This document shows positions 1 to 8,722 of a stretch of 64,000 nt of DNA, in pieces. The stretch is from an uncultured Senegalimassilia sp. (lineage in GTDB: Bacteria; Actinomycetota; Coriobacteriia; Coriobacteriales; Eggerthellaceae). Location of the stretch: positions 37,472 through 101,471 of the forward strand of contig NZ_CAKUAT010000009.1 of assembly GCF_934636665.1 (NCBI RefSeq). The letters run 5' to 3'. Below the pieces are notes generated by a model. The model saw nothing but the letters and a program-made list of their open reading frames with translations. It searched no databases and was not told where the DNA came from. Numbering within the stretch: position 1 is the first letter of the stretch; each line of letters opens with the position of its first letter. The position numbers were made by a program, and so were the translations under genes.

Positions 1-409
1 CGAACTCGAGCACCTCGCGCTGAGGCTCGGAATCGGCGTGCACGCGGCGCAGCAGCGCGCGGGCGCGGGCGACCAGCTCGCGCGGGCTGAACGGCTTGAC
101 CAGGTAGTCGTCGGCGCCCAGCTCCAGGCCGATGATGCGGTCCTCGACCTCGCCCTTGGCGGTGAGCATGATGATGGGCACGTCGGAGTTGTCGCGGATG
201 GCGCGGCAGACGCGCTCGCCGGGAACGCGCGGGAGCATGAGGTCGAGGATGACCAGGTCGAAGTGGTGCTTGGAGAATTCCTCCAGCGCCTCCTGGCCGT
301 CGCCGACGGCGGTTACCCAATAGTTCTCGCGCTCAAGATATGCGGTTACGGCATCGCGGATGGCCTTCTCGTCCTCCACCAGCAGGATGCGCCTGGTTTC
401 ATTGCTCAT
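1..409 (-). CDS. OmpR-family response regulator, 3' end beyond window
   Basis: This is the N-terminal part of a two-component response regulator; the gene continues past base 1, so the DNA-binding domain is not visible. The translation begins MSNETRRILLVEDEKAIRD and holds a full receiver domain: the acidic pair in VEDE, the phospho-acceptor Asp in VILDLMLP, the Thr in MLTAKGE and the Lys in LVKPFSPRE. The LVKPFSPRELVARARALLRR linker is typical of OmpR/PhoB proteins. The ATG has a strong AAGGAG about 6 bases upstream. A partner kinase is expected downstream, outside the window. The family is secure; the signal is unknown. Confidence 0.9.
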   Translation of the reverse strand, partial: MSNETRRILLVEDEKAIRDAVTAYLERENYWVTAVGDGQEALEEFSKHHFDLVILDLMLPRVPGERVCRAIRDNSDVPIIMLTAKGEVEDRIIGLELGADDYLVKPFSPRELVARARALLRRVHADSEPQREVLEF

Positions 410-562
410 GGTTCACTCCTTAGGAAGCTGCTTTCCATGCTTTCGTCACCTCGCACGCACGTCCCCTTTGCGCGGCCGTGCGGGTGAAGGGTGTTTGGGT
501 TTATTGTAACAAGTCAAGTCAAACCCCCTCGCGCCTGTAGGCGAAATGACATAATTACCGCC
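410..562. promoter_or_regulatory. Divergent intergenic region with possible promoters
   Basis: The spacer separates two divergent genes. On the minus strand TACAAT (503-508) could be the -10 of the response regulator gene. Next to it is a direct repeat AGTCAAGTCAA (512-522), the kind of tandem half-site that PhoB-type regulators bind. On the plus strand CATAAT (550-555) lies only 7 bases before the next ATG, and no Shine-Dalgarno is visible there, so a leaderless transcript is possible. No convincing -35 boxes were found. Confidence 0.3.
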
Positions 563-2227
563 ATGGCAACCCAAAGGACACCACAGGGCGGCGCAGGCCG
601 CCAACCCTCCCGAGCAACCCGCACAGGCAGACGAGCCGCGCAGCCGGCCCGCCCCTTGCGCGGCGCCTCCGCACGCCCGCGTACCGCCGGTCGCGGCGTT
701 TCCGCACATGGGAAGGCGAAAAGCACGGCCCCGCGCACCGCTTCCGCACCCCGGGCCGCCGGCAAGGCGGACAAGGCGGGCGCCCCCGCGGCACGCACCG
801 CGCAGCGCACGCAGGTGCGCGCCCAGCGCGCCGCGGCCGGTCGCGCGCGCCGCGATACCGGCACCTACGTAGGCGCCGCCACGCCCACCCCGCTCTCCGG
901 CACGCCGGGCCTGGGCGGCATCGGGATCTCCGGCGGCTCCCCCACCGGCCGCGGCACCCCGCGGCCCGCCGTCGGCGACGGCGGCCAGACGCTCATCACG
1001 CGCCGCGGCCTTTTGCTGGGCGCGCTCGGCGTAGGCGTACTGGCCGCCGCAGGCGCCGGCGTCGCCGCGGTCGCGGGCGGCAAGGATTCCTCCACACCCG
1101 ACATCCAGACGCTGAAGGTGCCCACCGACGCCGTCTTCTCCATCTCCGACCTGTCGCAGGTGGAGAACGCCGACGACTGCGCGGAGCAAGTCGGTTCTTA
1201 CGACCTGCCTTACGGCTCCCTGGTTTGGTGCAACGACTCGAAGCTCGCCTGCTGCCTGATCCCCACGGAAAAGGCCAAGCCGCTGGCACAGGTGGCCACG
1301 CTGGCCCTGTCGTCGGGCACGTCGGCCGTGGTGCTGGACAAGGCGCGCGGTCAGGACGAGGGCTTCGAGATCTACGACGCGCGCTGCACCTCGCAGGGCG
1401 TGGTGTGGACCGAGGCGAACATCATGGACGGCACCTGGCGGATCTTCGCCGGGAAGCTGAACTCCAACGGCGACGCGCTCTCCAACATCCAGCAGCTCGA
1501 CGAGGGGTCCACCGATCGGTTCGAGACCCCCACCATCGCCGCCGTGGGCGGGCATGCGTTCTGGCAGGTCATGCCGCAGGCCGACAGCACCGTCACCGCG
1601 GCGTCGCTGATCGCGCAGCTCAAGAGCGCCTCCATGGGCAGCTCGGACGCCAGCGTGGTGTACGAGTCGGCCGGCCGCATGGCAACGGCGCCGTACGCGG
1701 CGGGCGACGGCGTGGTCATCACGCCCCGCGTCACCGGCGCATCGTCGTATTACCAGCTCACGCGCGTAAGCGAGAACGGCGACGTCACCGACACGCTGAC
1801 GCTTCCCGCGTCCATGAAGCCGCTCGAGGCGGGCTACGGCAAGACCGGCTTCACGTTCGCGTTCGACGCCACGTACAGCTACGGCGACGGCATCGCCAGC
1901 CTGGGCACGTACGCCCCCGCCGAGTCGCCGGGCAGCGGCGGCTACAGCGCGCAGAAGTGGCTGCGCTTCGACCGCACGCCCACCACCGCGCCGGCATGGT
2001 GCGGCAACTGGCTGATGGTGAAGTCCACGAGCGCCGTATGCGGCGTCGACCTGCAGGGCAAGCGCTACTTCGCGCTGTCCGCGGAAAACGGCGCCGACGA
2101 CTACGGCGAGTGGCTGGCCTCCAGCGGCCAGAACGACACGGTGGTCACGTACTCCAACATCGACTACACGCCCATCGGCGGCGAAGCCGTGAACTGCTGC
2201 CGCGTGAAAGTATGGAAAACGAAATAA
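563..2227 (+). CDS. Exported or membrane-anchored protein with internal Tat-like signal
   Basis: No specific function is recognised. The 554-residue protein starts with about 145 residues very rich in Ala, Arg, Pro and Gly. A twin-arginine-like segment follows (LITRRGLLLGALGVGVLAAAG), with one hydrophobic helix. The remaining 400 or so residues look extracytoplasmic and contain recurring short Gly/Trp-rich strands (for example VVWTEAN, HAFWQVM, PAWCGNWLM) that suggest a beta-propeller-like fold. The ATG at 563 was preferred over an upstream ATG because homology-like composition starts there, although it has no visible ribosome site. A strong terminator follows directly, so it is probably monocistronic. 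The long basic N-terminus ahead of a Tat motif is odd and could be a cytoplasmic domain or a misplaced start. Confidence 0.7.
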   Translation: MATQRTPQGGAGRQPSRATRTGRRAAQPARPLRGASARPRTAGRGVSAHGKAKSTAPRTASAPRAAGKADKAGAPAARTAQRTQVRAQRAAAGRARRDTGTYVGAATPTPLSGTPGLGGIGISGGSPTGRGTPRPAVGDGGQTLITRRGLLLGALGVGVLAAAGAGVAAVAGGKDSSTPDIQTLKVPTDAVFSISDLSQVENADDCAEQVGSYDLPYGSLVWCNDSKLACCLIPTEKAKPLAQVATLALSSGTSAVVLDKARGQDEGFEIYDARCTSQGVVWTEANIMDGTWRIFAGKLNSNGDALSNIQQLDEGSTDRFETPTIAAVGGHAFWQVMPQADSTVTAASLIAQLKSASMGSSDASVVYESAGRMATAPYAAGDGVVITPRVTGASSYYQLTRVSENGDVTDTLTLPASMKPLEAGYGKTGFTFAFDATYSYGDGIASLGTYAPAESPGSGGYSAQKWLRFDRTPTTAPAWCGNWLMVKSTSAVCGVDLQGKRYFALSAENGADDYGEWLASSGQNDTVVTYSNIDYTPIGGEAVNCCRVKVWKTK

Positions 2228-2238
2228 CCGCAGGTCGA

Positions 2239-2263
2239 AGGCCCCGCGAACGCGGGGCCTTTT
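2239..2263 (+). terminator. Rho-independent terminator
   Basis: The hairpin AAGGCCCCGC-GAAC-GCGGGGCCTT ends in a T run. It sits 11 bases after the stop of the exported protein gene. Confidence 0.85.
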
Positions 2264-2481
2264 GCGTGGGCGGGACTGTGCGCGAGCCGCGGGCTGACGG
2301 GGTTCGCGCGGGCGGGGGTTGCGAGCCAGCCGAACGCGAGCGGAAGCCGAGAAGGCGGAGGCTTCCGCGAGGGCTTGCCGGCTGCAGGGGAGCAGGCACG
2401 CCGCCTCGGCGAACGGAAGGCCCGACCGAAAGCCAAGCTCGAGCAGCTTTCCCGAGAGCGAAGCTGAAAGCTATGTAGGGG

Positions 2482-2523
2482 AACTATGTTTTATTTGGCA
2501 AACATAGTTAACCATAGGTTATC
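2482..2523 (+). promoter_or_regulatory. Perfect dyad overlapping a possible promoter of the flavin locus
   Basis: This is in the 443-base spacer before the flavin locus. AACTATGTTT (2482-2491) and AAACATAGTT (2500-2509) form a perfect 10-bp inverted repeat with an 8-base centre. TTGGCA (2495-2500), inside the dyad, could be a -35 box, with GTTATC (2518-2523) as a weak -10 at 17 bases. The dyad is much more AT-rich than its surroundings, as expected of an operator. The rest of the spacer up to the AAAGGAA ribosome site before 2671 could be a structured 5' leader, but no known riboswitch was identified. Confidence 0.4.
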
Positions 2524-2670
2524 CTTCTGCTTTAGTTAGCCCGCGCATACATCATCGCCGGTCATCGCAGCTAGAACGGAGGCCCGATCCGCAGCTTCGC
2601 TCCAGCGAACCCCAAATGGTATAGGCGCGGGGGAACGCATCCACACGGACAATCGAAGAAAGGAAACGGG

Positions 2671-5600
2671 ATGATCGAACGCAACGCGATTCGACGTGTC
2701 CTGGCCACGGCGGGAGGCAATGCCTCCAAAGGCGTGATGGCCATGGCGCTCACGTTGTCGCTAACCCCGGTGACGGCACTTGCCCAAACCGACGGCGGCG
2801 AAATAGAAGGGGCAGCCGGCTCCGATGCTACCAACACTGAAACGGCTGCCCCGCTAGCGAGCGAAGACGCGGAAACGTCTTCTAGCTCAATCGAGGATTA
2901 TACCTTGTCGGGGGGCGAAAAGTCCGCTTCCGCGCAAGAAGCATCCTACGATTTGACCAAAATCGCAGACGGCACCTACCGGGGAACCGCTCAGGTCGCC
3001 GATAACGGCAACGCCGACAACGACGACGAGTTCGCTGGCTATACCGTGACCGTCAACGTGACCGTCGCCGACCACAAGATCGCAAAGGTCGAGATGGTCC
3101 GCGATGAACCGGGCGAGAGCGCCTCCTACGTCAAGAAAGCAGTCGAGGGTACCAAAAAGGCCACCGGCGTGCCCGCGGCGATCGTCGACGCACAGTCCAC
3201 AGACGTCGACAGCGTGAGCGGCGCCACGTTTACGAGCACGGCCATCAAGGCTGCGACAGACAGCGCCCTGCAGGCCGCTTACGACGAGCAGAATCCGTCG
3301 ACCCCCGCGACCGACGAGTACACCTACGGCTACGCCGGCCTTACCTGGGCTGAGTATTGGGCCGCCGAGGACGTACAGGCCGCAGGCTCCACGGCAACTG
3401 GTGCCGAGCTGGATTCGCACAACGAGTCCGACACGGGCGCCTTTGACGTTGTGACCCGCGCAACCGCCAACCACGGTCTGCACCGCGGCAGCTACCAGTG
3501 CATGGCCACCATCTACACCAACGAGGGTGCAACGTTTGATTTGGCCACCTGGGCCGCCGACGGCAAATCGTTCACTACGACCGACGGCAAGACCGTAACG
3601 TGGAACCGCGGTGCCATGACCTGTGACGGTGCGAGCTACACGCTCAAGGACTACGAGGTCACGGGCCTCAAATACGTTCCCGTCAAGATCAAGACCGCAG
3701 ATCTCGAGGCCTTCAAGGCGAGCCACAGCTTCGTCGCCAATGGTGAGACGCTGGCCGGCGGCTTTGGCGAGCAAAACCTCCAGGCCTACTCCGGCCTGGT
3801 CGCGAATGTCGACGCCGACACCAACGGCCTTAAGACCGTGGCAAACGACAACGGCACCTTCAGCTTCTCGGCTGCCGCCACCGGCACCGAATCGGGCATC
3901 GAGGGCCAGGGGCTCAAGACCGCCACGGGTATCGAGCCCACGGTTAAGGAAGCAAGCGGATCCTACGGCGAGTTCCTGCGCGTGGACCTTAACGGCAACT
4001 ACGGCGACCTGGGCGCAAACATGCAAAGCGTCACCTGGACCTACTACGGTGACGACGCGACCTATACGAACGCCCTTGCCACCTACGGCACCAAGTTCGC
4101 CGCCGACAACTGGATGCACAAGTCCATGGGCATTCAGCTTGGCCTCACCAAGTCCGAGCGCTGCCAGCTGCCCGAGGACACCAACGGCACCGGCTACTGG
4201 AAGCTCACCGTCCATGCCTTGGGCTACAACGATTACACCTACACCTTCCAGGCAACCGACGACAACATCGTCGGCGCCAAGGAACCTGTGACCGAGGCGA
4301 CGAAGGCACAGCTGCAAAGCCTGTACGACAAGGCCGCCGCGCTTGATAAGTCCAAGTACACCGAGGACTCCTGGACCGCATCTTCCATCGAGACCGAGAC
4401 CGCCGAGACCAAGGACCTGCTGGAGAAGAAGAACCTTGGCGAAGCCGAAGCCGCCGAGCAGATCACGCACCTCCAAGGTGCGCTTGACGCGCTGGTCAGC
4501 TTGTATCCCGAAGTTGGCTCGTACGTGCTCATGAACATCCCGTACAGCCAGTTCTATGCCGCAGAGCAGAACAACTCCGGCACGGACGTGGTGACGTCCG
4601 CTACCAAGCAGAAGACGCTGGCCGGTTCGCTGGTTGCCGGTTCTTACCACGTGAACGCCGACGGCAGCGACATCACGGGCGCCACGTTCGCCGTTAAGGT
4701 CGGCTCCGAGAGCATCGATTGGTCCAAGTTCCAACGCGTGACGGATTCCGACTCCGTCGACATCACCACTTCCATCAAGGGTAAGACGTCCACCACGACC
4801 TATTCCGGTCGCGACGCCCTGTTCCAGGCGCCGAGCTATTCGTACTACGTGCTGCCCAAGGGCGAGACGCCGGCCAATTACAAGGAAGTCACGGTTGACG
4901 AATCCGGCAACCTGAAGTTCGGCGCCGTCGAGAGCAAGAAAGCCACCGAACTCGCGAACGTCACCGCCGAGTTCACCACCGACAGCAAGTACGGCGATTA
5001 CGAGATCGACTTCGACAACCTGCGCGAGCAGATGGTCGACGCCGACGGCAACCAGGCGGTCGTATACGGCGCCGTGGTGAACGCCGCCGATGAGGCCGGC
5101 AAGATCGAGGGCTACGGCATGCGCGCCCTGGAGAACATCTGGAAGAGCAAGGAGCTTGCGTGGAGCTGCGGCTTCGTGACCGAGTCTCACGGCAGCCCGC
5201 TGAGCTCGCAGTACTACACGTCGATGATGGGCAAGACCATCAAATCGGTGGTGTTCTATACCTCCACCGGCACCTACACCGTGGCGATGAATCAGTACGT
5301 TCCGGTTAAGGTTTCCGCAGATAAGGGCGCTATCTCCATTCAGGATAGCGTTTCACTCGACGATTCCTCCCTCATCGGCATGAACCCGAAGCTGCCCGAA
5401 GGGTTCGCCGCACAGTACAGCATCAAGGGCTGGAACGGCGCGGTTGAGGTGTCGAATCCCTCTTCCGGGCCGTACGCTTCCGTTGTGACGATCCCGACCG
5501 GCACGCAGCCGGGCGAGTACACGATCACGGCTACCGACAAGAACGACAAGTACGCTCCTTTGAGCGCGTCCTTCACGCTGACCACGGCGAAGAGCGTTGC

Positions 5601-6552
5601 CGCATTCAATGCTTCCAGCTTGAAGCTGACCGCCGCCGAGAGCGCGACCGAGAGCGACCTTGCGAACTATCTGGGCAACATCTCCCAGGTGACGGTGAAC
5701 AACGTGGTGTACAACGCACAGGGCAAGGGCGCCGTGAAGATCATCAACGAGGACGGCTCCCTGAACCTTGCCGCCGCGAACAGGGACGGCTCCTTGGTGT
5801 TCGCCGCGAACGGCGAATACGAGGTCGAAGTCGCCGCTACGGGCTACAGCAACAACCTGAAGTTCACGTACGCCAAGGTCGCCGACAAAGCTGCGCTCGA
5901 GAGCGCCATCCAGTCCGCCCTGAAGCTCGACAACGGCGAACACGCCTATACCGCAACCAGCTGGGACACCTTCCAGACGGCGCTTAAGGCCGCTCAAGGC
6001 GTGAACGAATCCGTTTCCGCCACCGACGAGGAAGTCGCCAACGCGCTTTCCGCCCTGCAGGGCGCCCAGGCCGCGCTCGCCGCAACCCCCACCGCAGATC
6101 AGCTTGCCGATCTGCGCGCCGAGATCGAGGCCGGCTCCAGCCTGAAGGAAAGCGACTACACGTCCGAAAGCTGGGCCGCGTATCAGCAGGCCGTGAAGGC
6201 TGCGGAGGCGCTCTTCGGCGATGAGGACACGTCCGCCGCCGACGTCGAGTCCGCAACGGCCGCCGTGAAGAAGGCCCGCGAGCAGCTGGCCAAGCCGACC
6301 GCCGAGAATCCGCCCGCCGGCAGCACCGGGACGGACGGCTCCGGCAACGGCACCGGGACGGACGGCTCCGGCAGCGGCGCCGCAACGGGTGACGGCAACG
6401 GCGCGGCAGCGAGCGCGACCGGCACGGGCACCGCTTCCGGCCTTGCCACCACGGGCGACGTCGCCCCGATAGCGGCAACGGGCGCAGCTGCCATCGGCGC
6501 GGCCGCGCTGGCCGCGGTGGCGCGCTTCATGCGCCGCCGCACGCGGGAATAG
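2671..6552 (+). CDS. Giant cell-wall FMN-binding protein with FIVAR-like repeats
   Basis: A predicted surface flavoprotein of 1293 residues. A signal peptide (about residues 1-38, ending TALAQ) is followed by an FMN_bind domain (about 95-200). This has the flavinylation signature DSVSGAT, in which Thr186 would carry FMN attached by ApbE. Two or three helical FIVAR-like segments follow (around 545-610 and 1070-1210; for example YTEDSWTA and YTSESWAA), together with beta-rich Ig-like regions. The C-terminus has the sorting-signal layout LATTGD, then a hydrophobic stretch, then RRRTRE; this is a variant of LPXTG, so sortase anchoring is likely. A Gly/Thr-rich linker precedes it. It heads the electron-transfer locus and is probably the outermost electron donor or a ligand-binding reductase. 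The size and domain mix are unlike the small FMN lipoprotein of Listeria. The middle of the protein has no recognised catalytic domain. Confidence 0.85.
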   Translation: MIERNAIRRVLATAGGNASKGVMAMALTLSLTPVTALAQTDGGEIEGAAGSDATNTETAAPLASEDAETSSSSIEDYTLSGGEKSASAQEASYDLTKIADGTYRGTAQVADNGNADNDDEFAGYTVTVNVTVADHKIAKVEMVRDEPGESASYVKKAVEGTKKATGVPAAIVDAQSTDVDSVSGATFTSTAIKAATDSALQAAYDEQNPSTPATDEYTYGYAGLTWAEYWAAEDVQAAGSTATGAELDSHNESDTGAFDVVTRATANHGLHRGSYQCMATIYTNEGATFDLATWAADGKSFTTTDGKTVTWNRGAMTCDGASYTLKDYEVTGLKYVPVKIKTADLEAFKASHSFVANGETLAGGFGEQNLQAYSGLVANVDADTNGLKTVANDNGTFSFSAAATGTESGIEGQGLKTATGIEPTVKEASGSYGEFLRVDLNGNYGDLGANMQSVTWTYYGDDATYTNALATYGTKFAADNWMHKSMGIQLGLTKSERCQLPEDTNGTGYWKLTVHALGYNDYTYTFQATDDNIVGAKEPVTEATKAQLQSLYDKAAALDKSKYTEDSWTASSIETETAETKDLLEKKNLGEAEAAEQITHLQGALDALVSLYPEVGSYVLMNIPYSQFYAAEQNNSGTDVVTSATKQKTLAGSLVAGSYHVNADGSDITGATFAVKVGSESIDWSKFQRVTDSDSVDITTSIKGKTSTTTYSGRDALFQAPSYSYYVLPKGETPANYKEVTVDESGNLKFGAVESKKATELANVTAEFTTDSKYGDYEIDFDNLREQMVDADGNQAVVYGAVVNAADEAGKIEGYGMRALENIWKSKELAWSCGFVTESHGSPLSSQYYTSMMGKTIKSVVFYTSTGTYTVAMNQYVPVKVSADKGAISIQDSVSLDDSSLIGMNPKLPEGFAAQYSIKGWNGAVEVSNPSSGPYASVVTIPTGTQPGEYTITATDKNDKYAPLSASFTLTTAKSVAAFNASSLKLTAAESATESDLANYLGNISQVTVNNVVYNAQGKGAVKIINEDGSLNLAAANRDGSLVFAANGEYEVEVAATGYSNNLKFTYAKVADKAALESAIQSALKLDNGEHAYTATSWDTFQTALKAAQGVNESVSATDEEVANALSALQGAQAALAATPTADQLADLRAEIEAGSSLKESDYTSESWAAYQQAVKAAEALFGDEDTSAADVESATAAVKKAREQLAKPTAENPPAGSTGTDGSGNGTGTDGSGSGAATGDGNGAAASATGTGTASGLATTGDVAPIAATGAAAIGAAALAAVARFMRRRTRE

Positions 6553-6570
6553 GTTCCGCACAACATGAAA

Positions 6571-6653
6571 GCGCAGGTGGCGAAGGCATATTCGCCACCT
6601 GCGCCAAAGCGATGCATTGCACCTTATGGCGGAGCCCGGGCTCCGCCATAAGG
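6571..6653. repeat. Tandem perfect hairpins, including a 32-bp palindrome
   Basis: Two perfect inverted repeats fill the gap between the surface protein and the next FMN gene. The first has a 14-bp stem (6571-6584 with 6591-6604) and a 6-base loop. The second is an uninterrupted palindrome, arm CCTTATGGCGGAGCCC, covering 6622-6653. Neither is followed by a T run, so simple termination is doubtful. The next gene's AAGGAG lies 7 bases downstream. They may set the 3' end of the upstream message or reduce downstream expression. Confidence 0.8.
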
Positions 6654-6677
6654 CCGTTTAAAGGAGAAGCGAAGACC

Positions 6678-8249
6678 GTGACGGATCGAAAGACCGAAGA
6701 ACGCGCCGAGGCGGAGACGCACGGCGCAACGCCGGGAAATGAGGAGAAGGGGCCGGGCAAGCACGCAGCGCTGCCGCGGAAGGCGGCCACGGCGGGCCTG
6801 CTGATGCCGTCGGTGCTGACGAGCGTGGCCGTTGCGCTGGTCGTGGCGCAATACCAACCGCTCGTGTTCAACCCCGATGCATACGCATCGACCGAGCAGG
6901 CCACGGCCGAAATCAAGCCCGTCGAGGTGACGGCGGAACGCCAGGATGCGCAACCCGCCACCGATGCGAACTATAGCGCGGCGGACTACGGGATCGACGC
7001 CTCCAACCTGAAGGACGGCACGTACACCGGCTCCGGCCAGGGATTCAAAAGCACCATCACGGTGGCGGTGACCATCAGCGGCGGGAAGATCGTCGCAATC
7101 GAAATAGTGTCCGCGGGCGACGACGAGCCGTATTTCAGCAACGCGAAGGGGCTGATAAGCTCGGTCATCGCTGCGCAATCGACGTCGGTGGACACCATTT
7201 CAGGGGCAACCTACTCTTCAAAGGGCATCCTCGTCGCCATCAAGAACGCTCTTGAAAAGGCCGCGGGCGGAACGGGATCCGCCACGGGCGCCTCATCCGC
7301 CCCGGCATCCACCGCCTCGGGCAAAAGCCACGTAACGCTGAACCCGACCCAGGTGCCGGCAGGTGGCTACGCCGATGGCACCTACTACGGCAAGGGAGAA
7401 GGCTACAAAAGCACCATTCGCGTGGCCGTGACCATCGCAGGAGGGAAGATCTCCAAGATAGACGTCCTCTCCCAAGACGACGATGCCGCATATTTCAACC
7501 GCGCGAAATCGCTGATCGCAACCGTCATCGACAAGCAGACGACGGCGGTCGACACAGTGTCGGGCGCAACGTTCTCCTCGGAAGGCATCTTGGCCGCCGT
7601 CGAGGACGCCCTGCGCCAAGCGGCGGTCAAAAGCGGCAACGACGCCGCAACGGATAAACCCTCCGGCGATTCCGGCAACACGGGAAGCGGCGACTCGCCG
7701 AGCAAGCCCGACGTCGACGAGCCTTCCCAGGGCGGGCAAACCGAGACCCGCTACCTTGACGGAGACTATACCGCGTACGTGAAGTGCGAGAACACCGAGG
7801 ACCCCAACGCGTTCGAGCCGTATTACCTGGCCATGACCGTTACGGTCGAAAACGGCAAGGCATCCGCGATCAAGGACGTTCACGGGACGAACAAGGCGAC
7901 CGACAAAGACGCGGTGCTCGAGGAATACGATGAATCGAACGATGCGTATCTTGAATGGGCGGCGTTCGGACGCGTCGTTCGCGGCAAGGAGTACGTCGGC
8001 GTCGTCAAGCAGCTGATCGATCTGCACGCGGCCCCAAGCAACGTGGACGTCGTGTCCCGCTCCACCTATTCCTCGAAGGCCATCGTGAAGGCATACGAGA
8101 AGGCGCTCGAGCTGGCCAATGAGGCCTACAAGAAGGCGAATCCGTCAGACGACGCCGCAACGGGCGACGCCGGCAGCTCGGACACTGCATCCGGGAAGGA
8201 CGATGCGGGAAGCACCTCGAACAGCGAAGGCGGGGCCGACCGTGCTTAA
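6678..8249 (+). CDS. Membrane-anchored protein with three FMN_bind domains
   Basis: A 523-residue extracytoplasmic flavoprotein, probably an electron carrier between the membrane and the cell surface. A charged cytoplasmic N-terminus is followed by one membrane segment (about 40-58). Three FMN_bind domains lie at about 110-195, 230-315 and 358-480. The first two carry canonical flavinylation motifs, DTISGAT (172-178) and DTVSGAT (292-298). The third reads DVVSRST (457-463), with Gly-Ala replaced by Arg-Ser, so it may not be flavinylated. Linkers are Ser/Gly/Thr-rich. The GTG start was chosen because AAGGAG lies 11 bases upstream; an in-frame ATG 66 bases earlier lies inside the palindrome and lacks such a site. 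The gene overlaps the next by 8 bases. Confidence 0.85.
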   Translation: MTDRKTEERAEAETHGATPGNEEKGPGKHAALPRKAATAGLLMPSVLTSVAVALVVAQYQPLVFNPDAYASTEQATAEIKPVEVTAERQDAQPATDANYSAADYGIDASNLKDGTYTGSGQGFKSTITVAVTISGGKIVAIEIVSAGDDEPYFSNAKGLISSVIAAQSTSVDTISGATYSSKGILVAIKNALEKAAGGTGSATGASSAPASTASGKSHVTLNPTQVPAGGYADGTYYGKGEGYKSTIRVAVTIAGGKISKIDVLSQDDDAAYFNRAKSLIATVIDKQTTAVDTVSGATFSSEGILAAVEDALRQAAVKSGNDAATDKPSGDSGNTGSGDSPSKPDVDEPSQGGQTETRYLDGDYTAYVKCENTEDPNAFEPYYLAMTVTVENGKASAIKDVHGTNKATDKDAVLEEYDESNDAYLEWAAFGRVVRGKEYVGVVKQLIDLHAAPSNVDVVSRSTYSSKAIVKAYEKALELANEAYKKANPSDDAATGDAGSSDTASGKDDAGSTSNSEGGADRA

Positions 8250-8721
8250 CCTTCTCGTACGCAAGCGAAACCTTATAGCGAAAACCGTGAACGTTGCGGT
8301 TATCGGAGCGTTGGCGGTCGGCTTCAGCCTGTGGGCCGCCGACGCCAACGCCGCCGATGCCATGGTTCAAAAGCAGATCCAAGAGGCCGAGCGCGCGGCA
8401 ACCCGCGGGCCATATGCCGTCGACGGCGTGTTCACGGGCACCGCTCAAGGATACGGCGGGCCGGTGACCACGCAGGTCACCGTGAAGGACGGCTACATCG
8501 ACGCCGTTCAGGTCGTGGACGCCCCCAACGAGGACGGCCCCTACCTGGAGCAGGCCGTCAAGCTCATCGACGACATGTTGGCCAAGCAAACGCCGAACGT
8601 GGACACGGTATCGGGCGCCACGTTCTCGTCTGCCGGCATCATCAACGGCGCGGTTCAGGCGCTTGAAGCAAGCAGCTCCGACCAGGCAGGCGCCGCGGCA
8701 TCGGCAGAGGACGGCGAATAG
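8242..8721 (+). CDS. Small exported protein with a single FMN_bind domain
   Basis: A 159-residue protein with an N-terminal signal or anchor (about 12-38, ending ADANAADA) and one FMN_bind domain (about 55-145). The flavinylation motif DTVSGAT is at 121-127. It resembles the FMN-binding subunits of membrane redox complexes such as RnfG/NqrC in domain type, but is shorter. The GTG start lies inside the end of the previous gene, and the stop is one base before the next ATG, so translation is probably coupled. It likely passes electrons from the adjacent polyferredoxin to the larger FMN proteins. Role is inferred from domain and order. Confidence 0.85.
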   Translation: MLNLLVRKRNLIAKTVNVAVIGALAVGFSLWAADANAADAMVQKQIQEAERAATRGPYAVDGVFTGTAQGYGGPVTTQVTVKDGYIDAVQVVDAPNEDGPYLEQAVKLIDDMLAKQTPNVDTVSGATFSSAGIINGAVQALEASSSDQAGAAASAEDGE

Positions 8722-8722
8722 C

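Noticed and set aside
2560..2670. Possible c-di-AMP (ydaO) riboswitch before the surface FMN protein
   Set aside because: A CGAACCCC ... GCGGGGGAACGC stretch and a CAGCTAGAACGGAGG stretch recall parts of ydaO RNAs, but they are in the wrong order and the GGGGUGAAU module is missing.
2887..5190. 767-residue minus-strand frame opposite the surface protein
   Set aside because: It is antisense to a gene with clear signal peptide, FMN domain and anchor, and its composition is the mirror of that gene.
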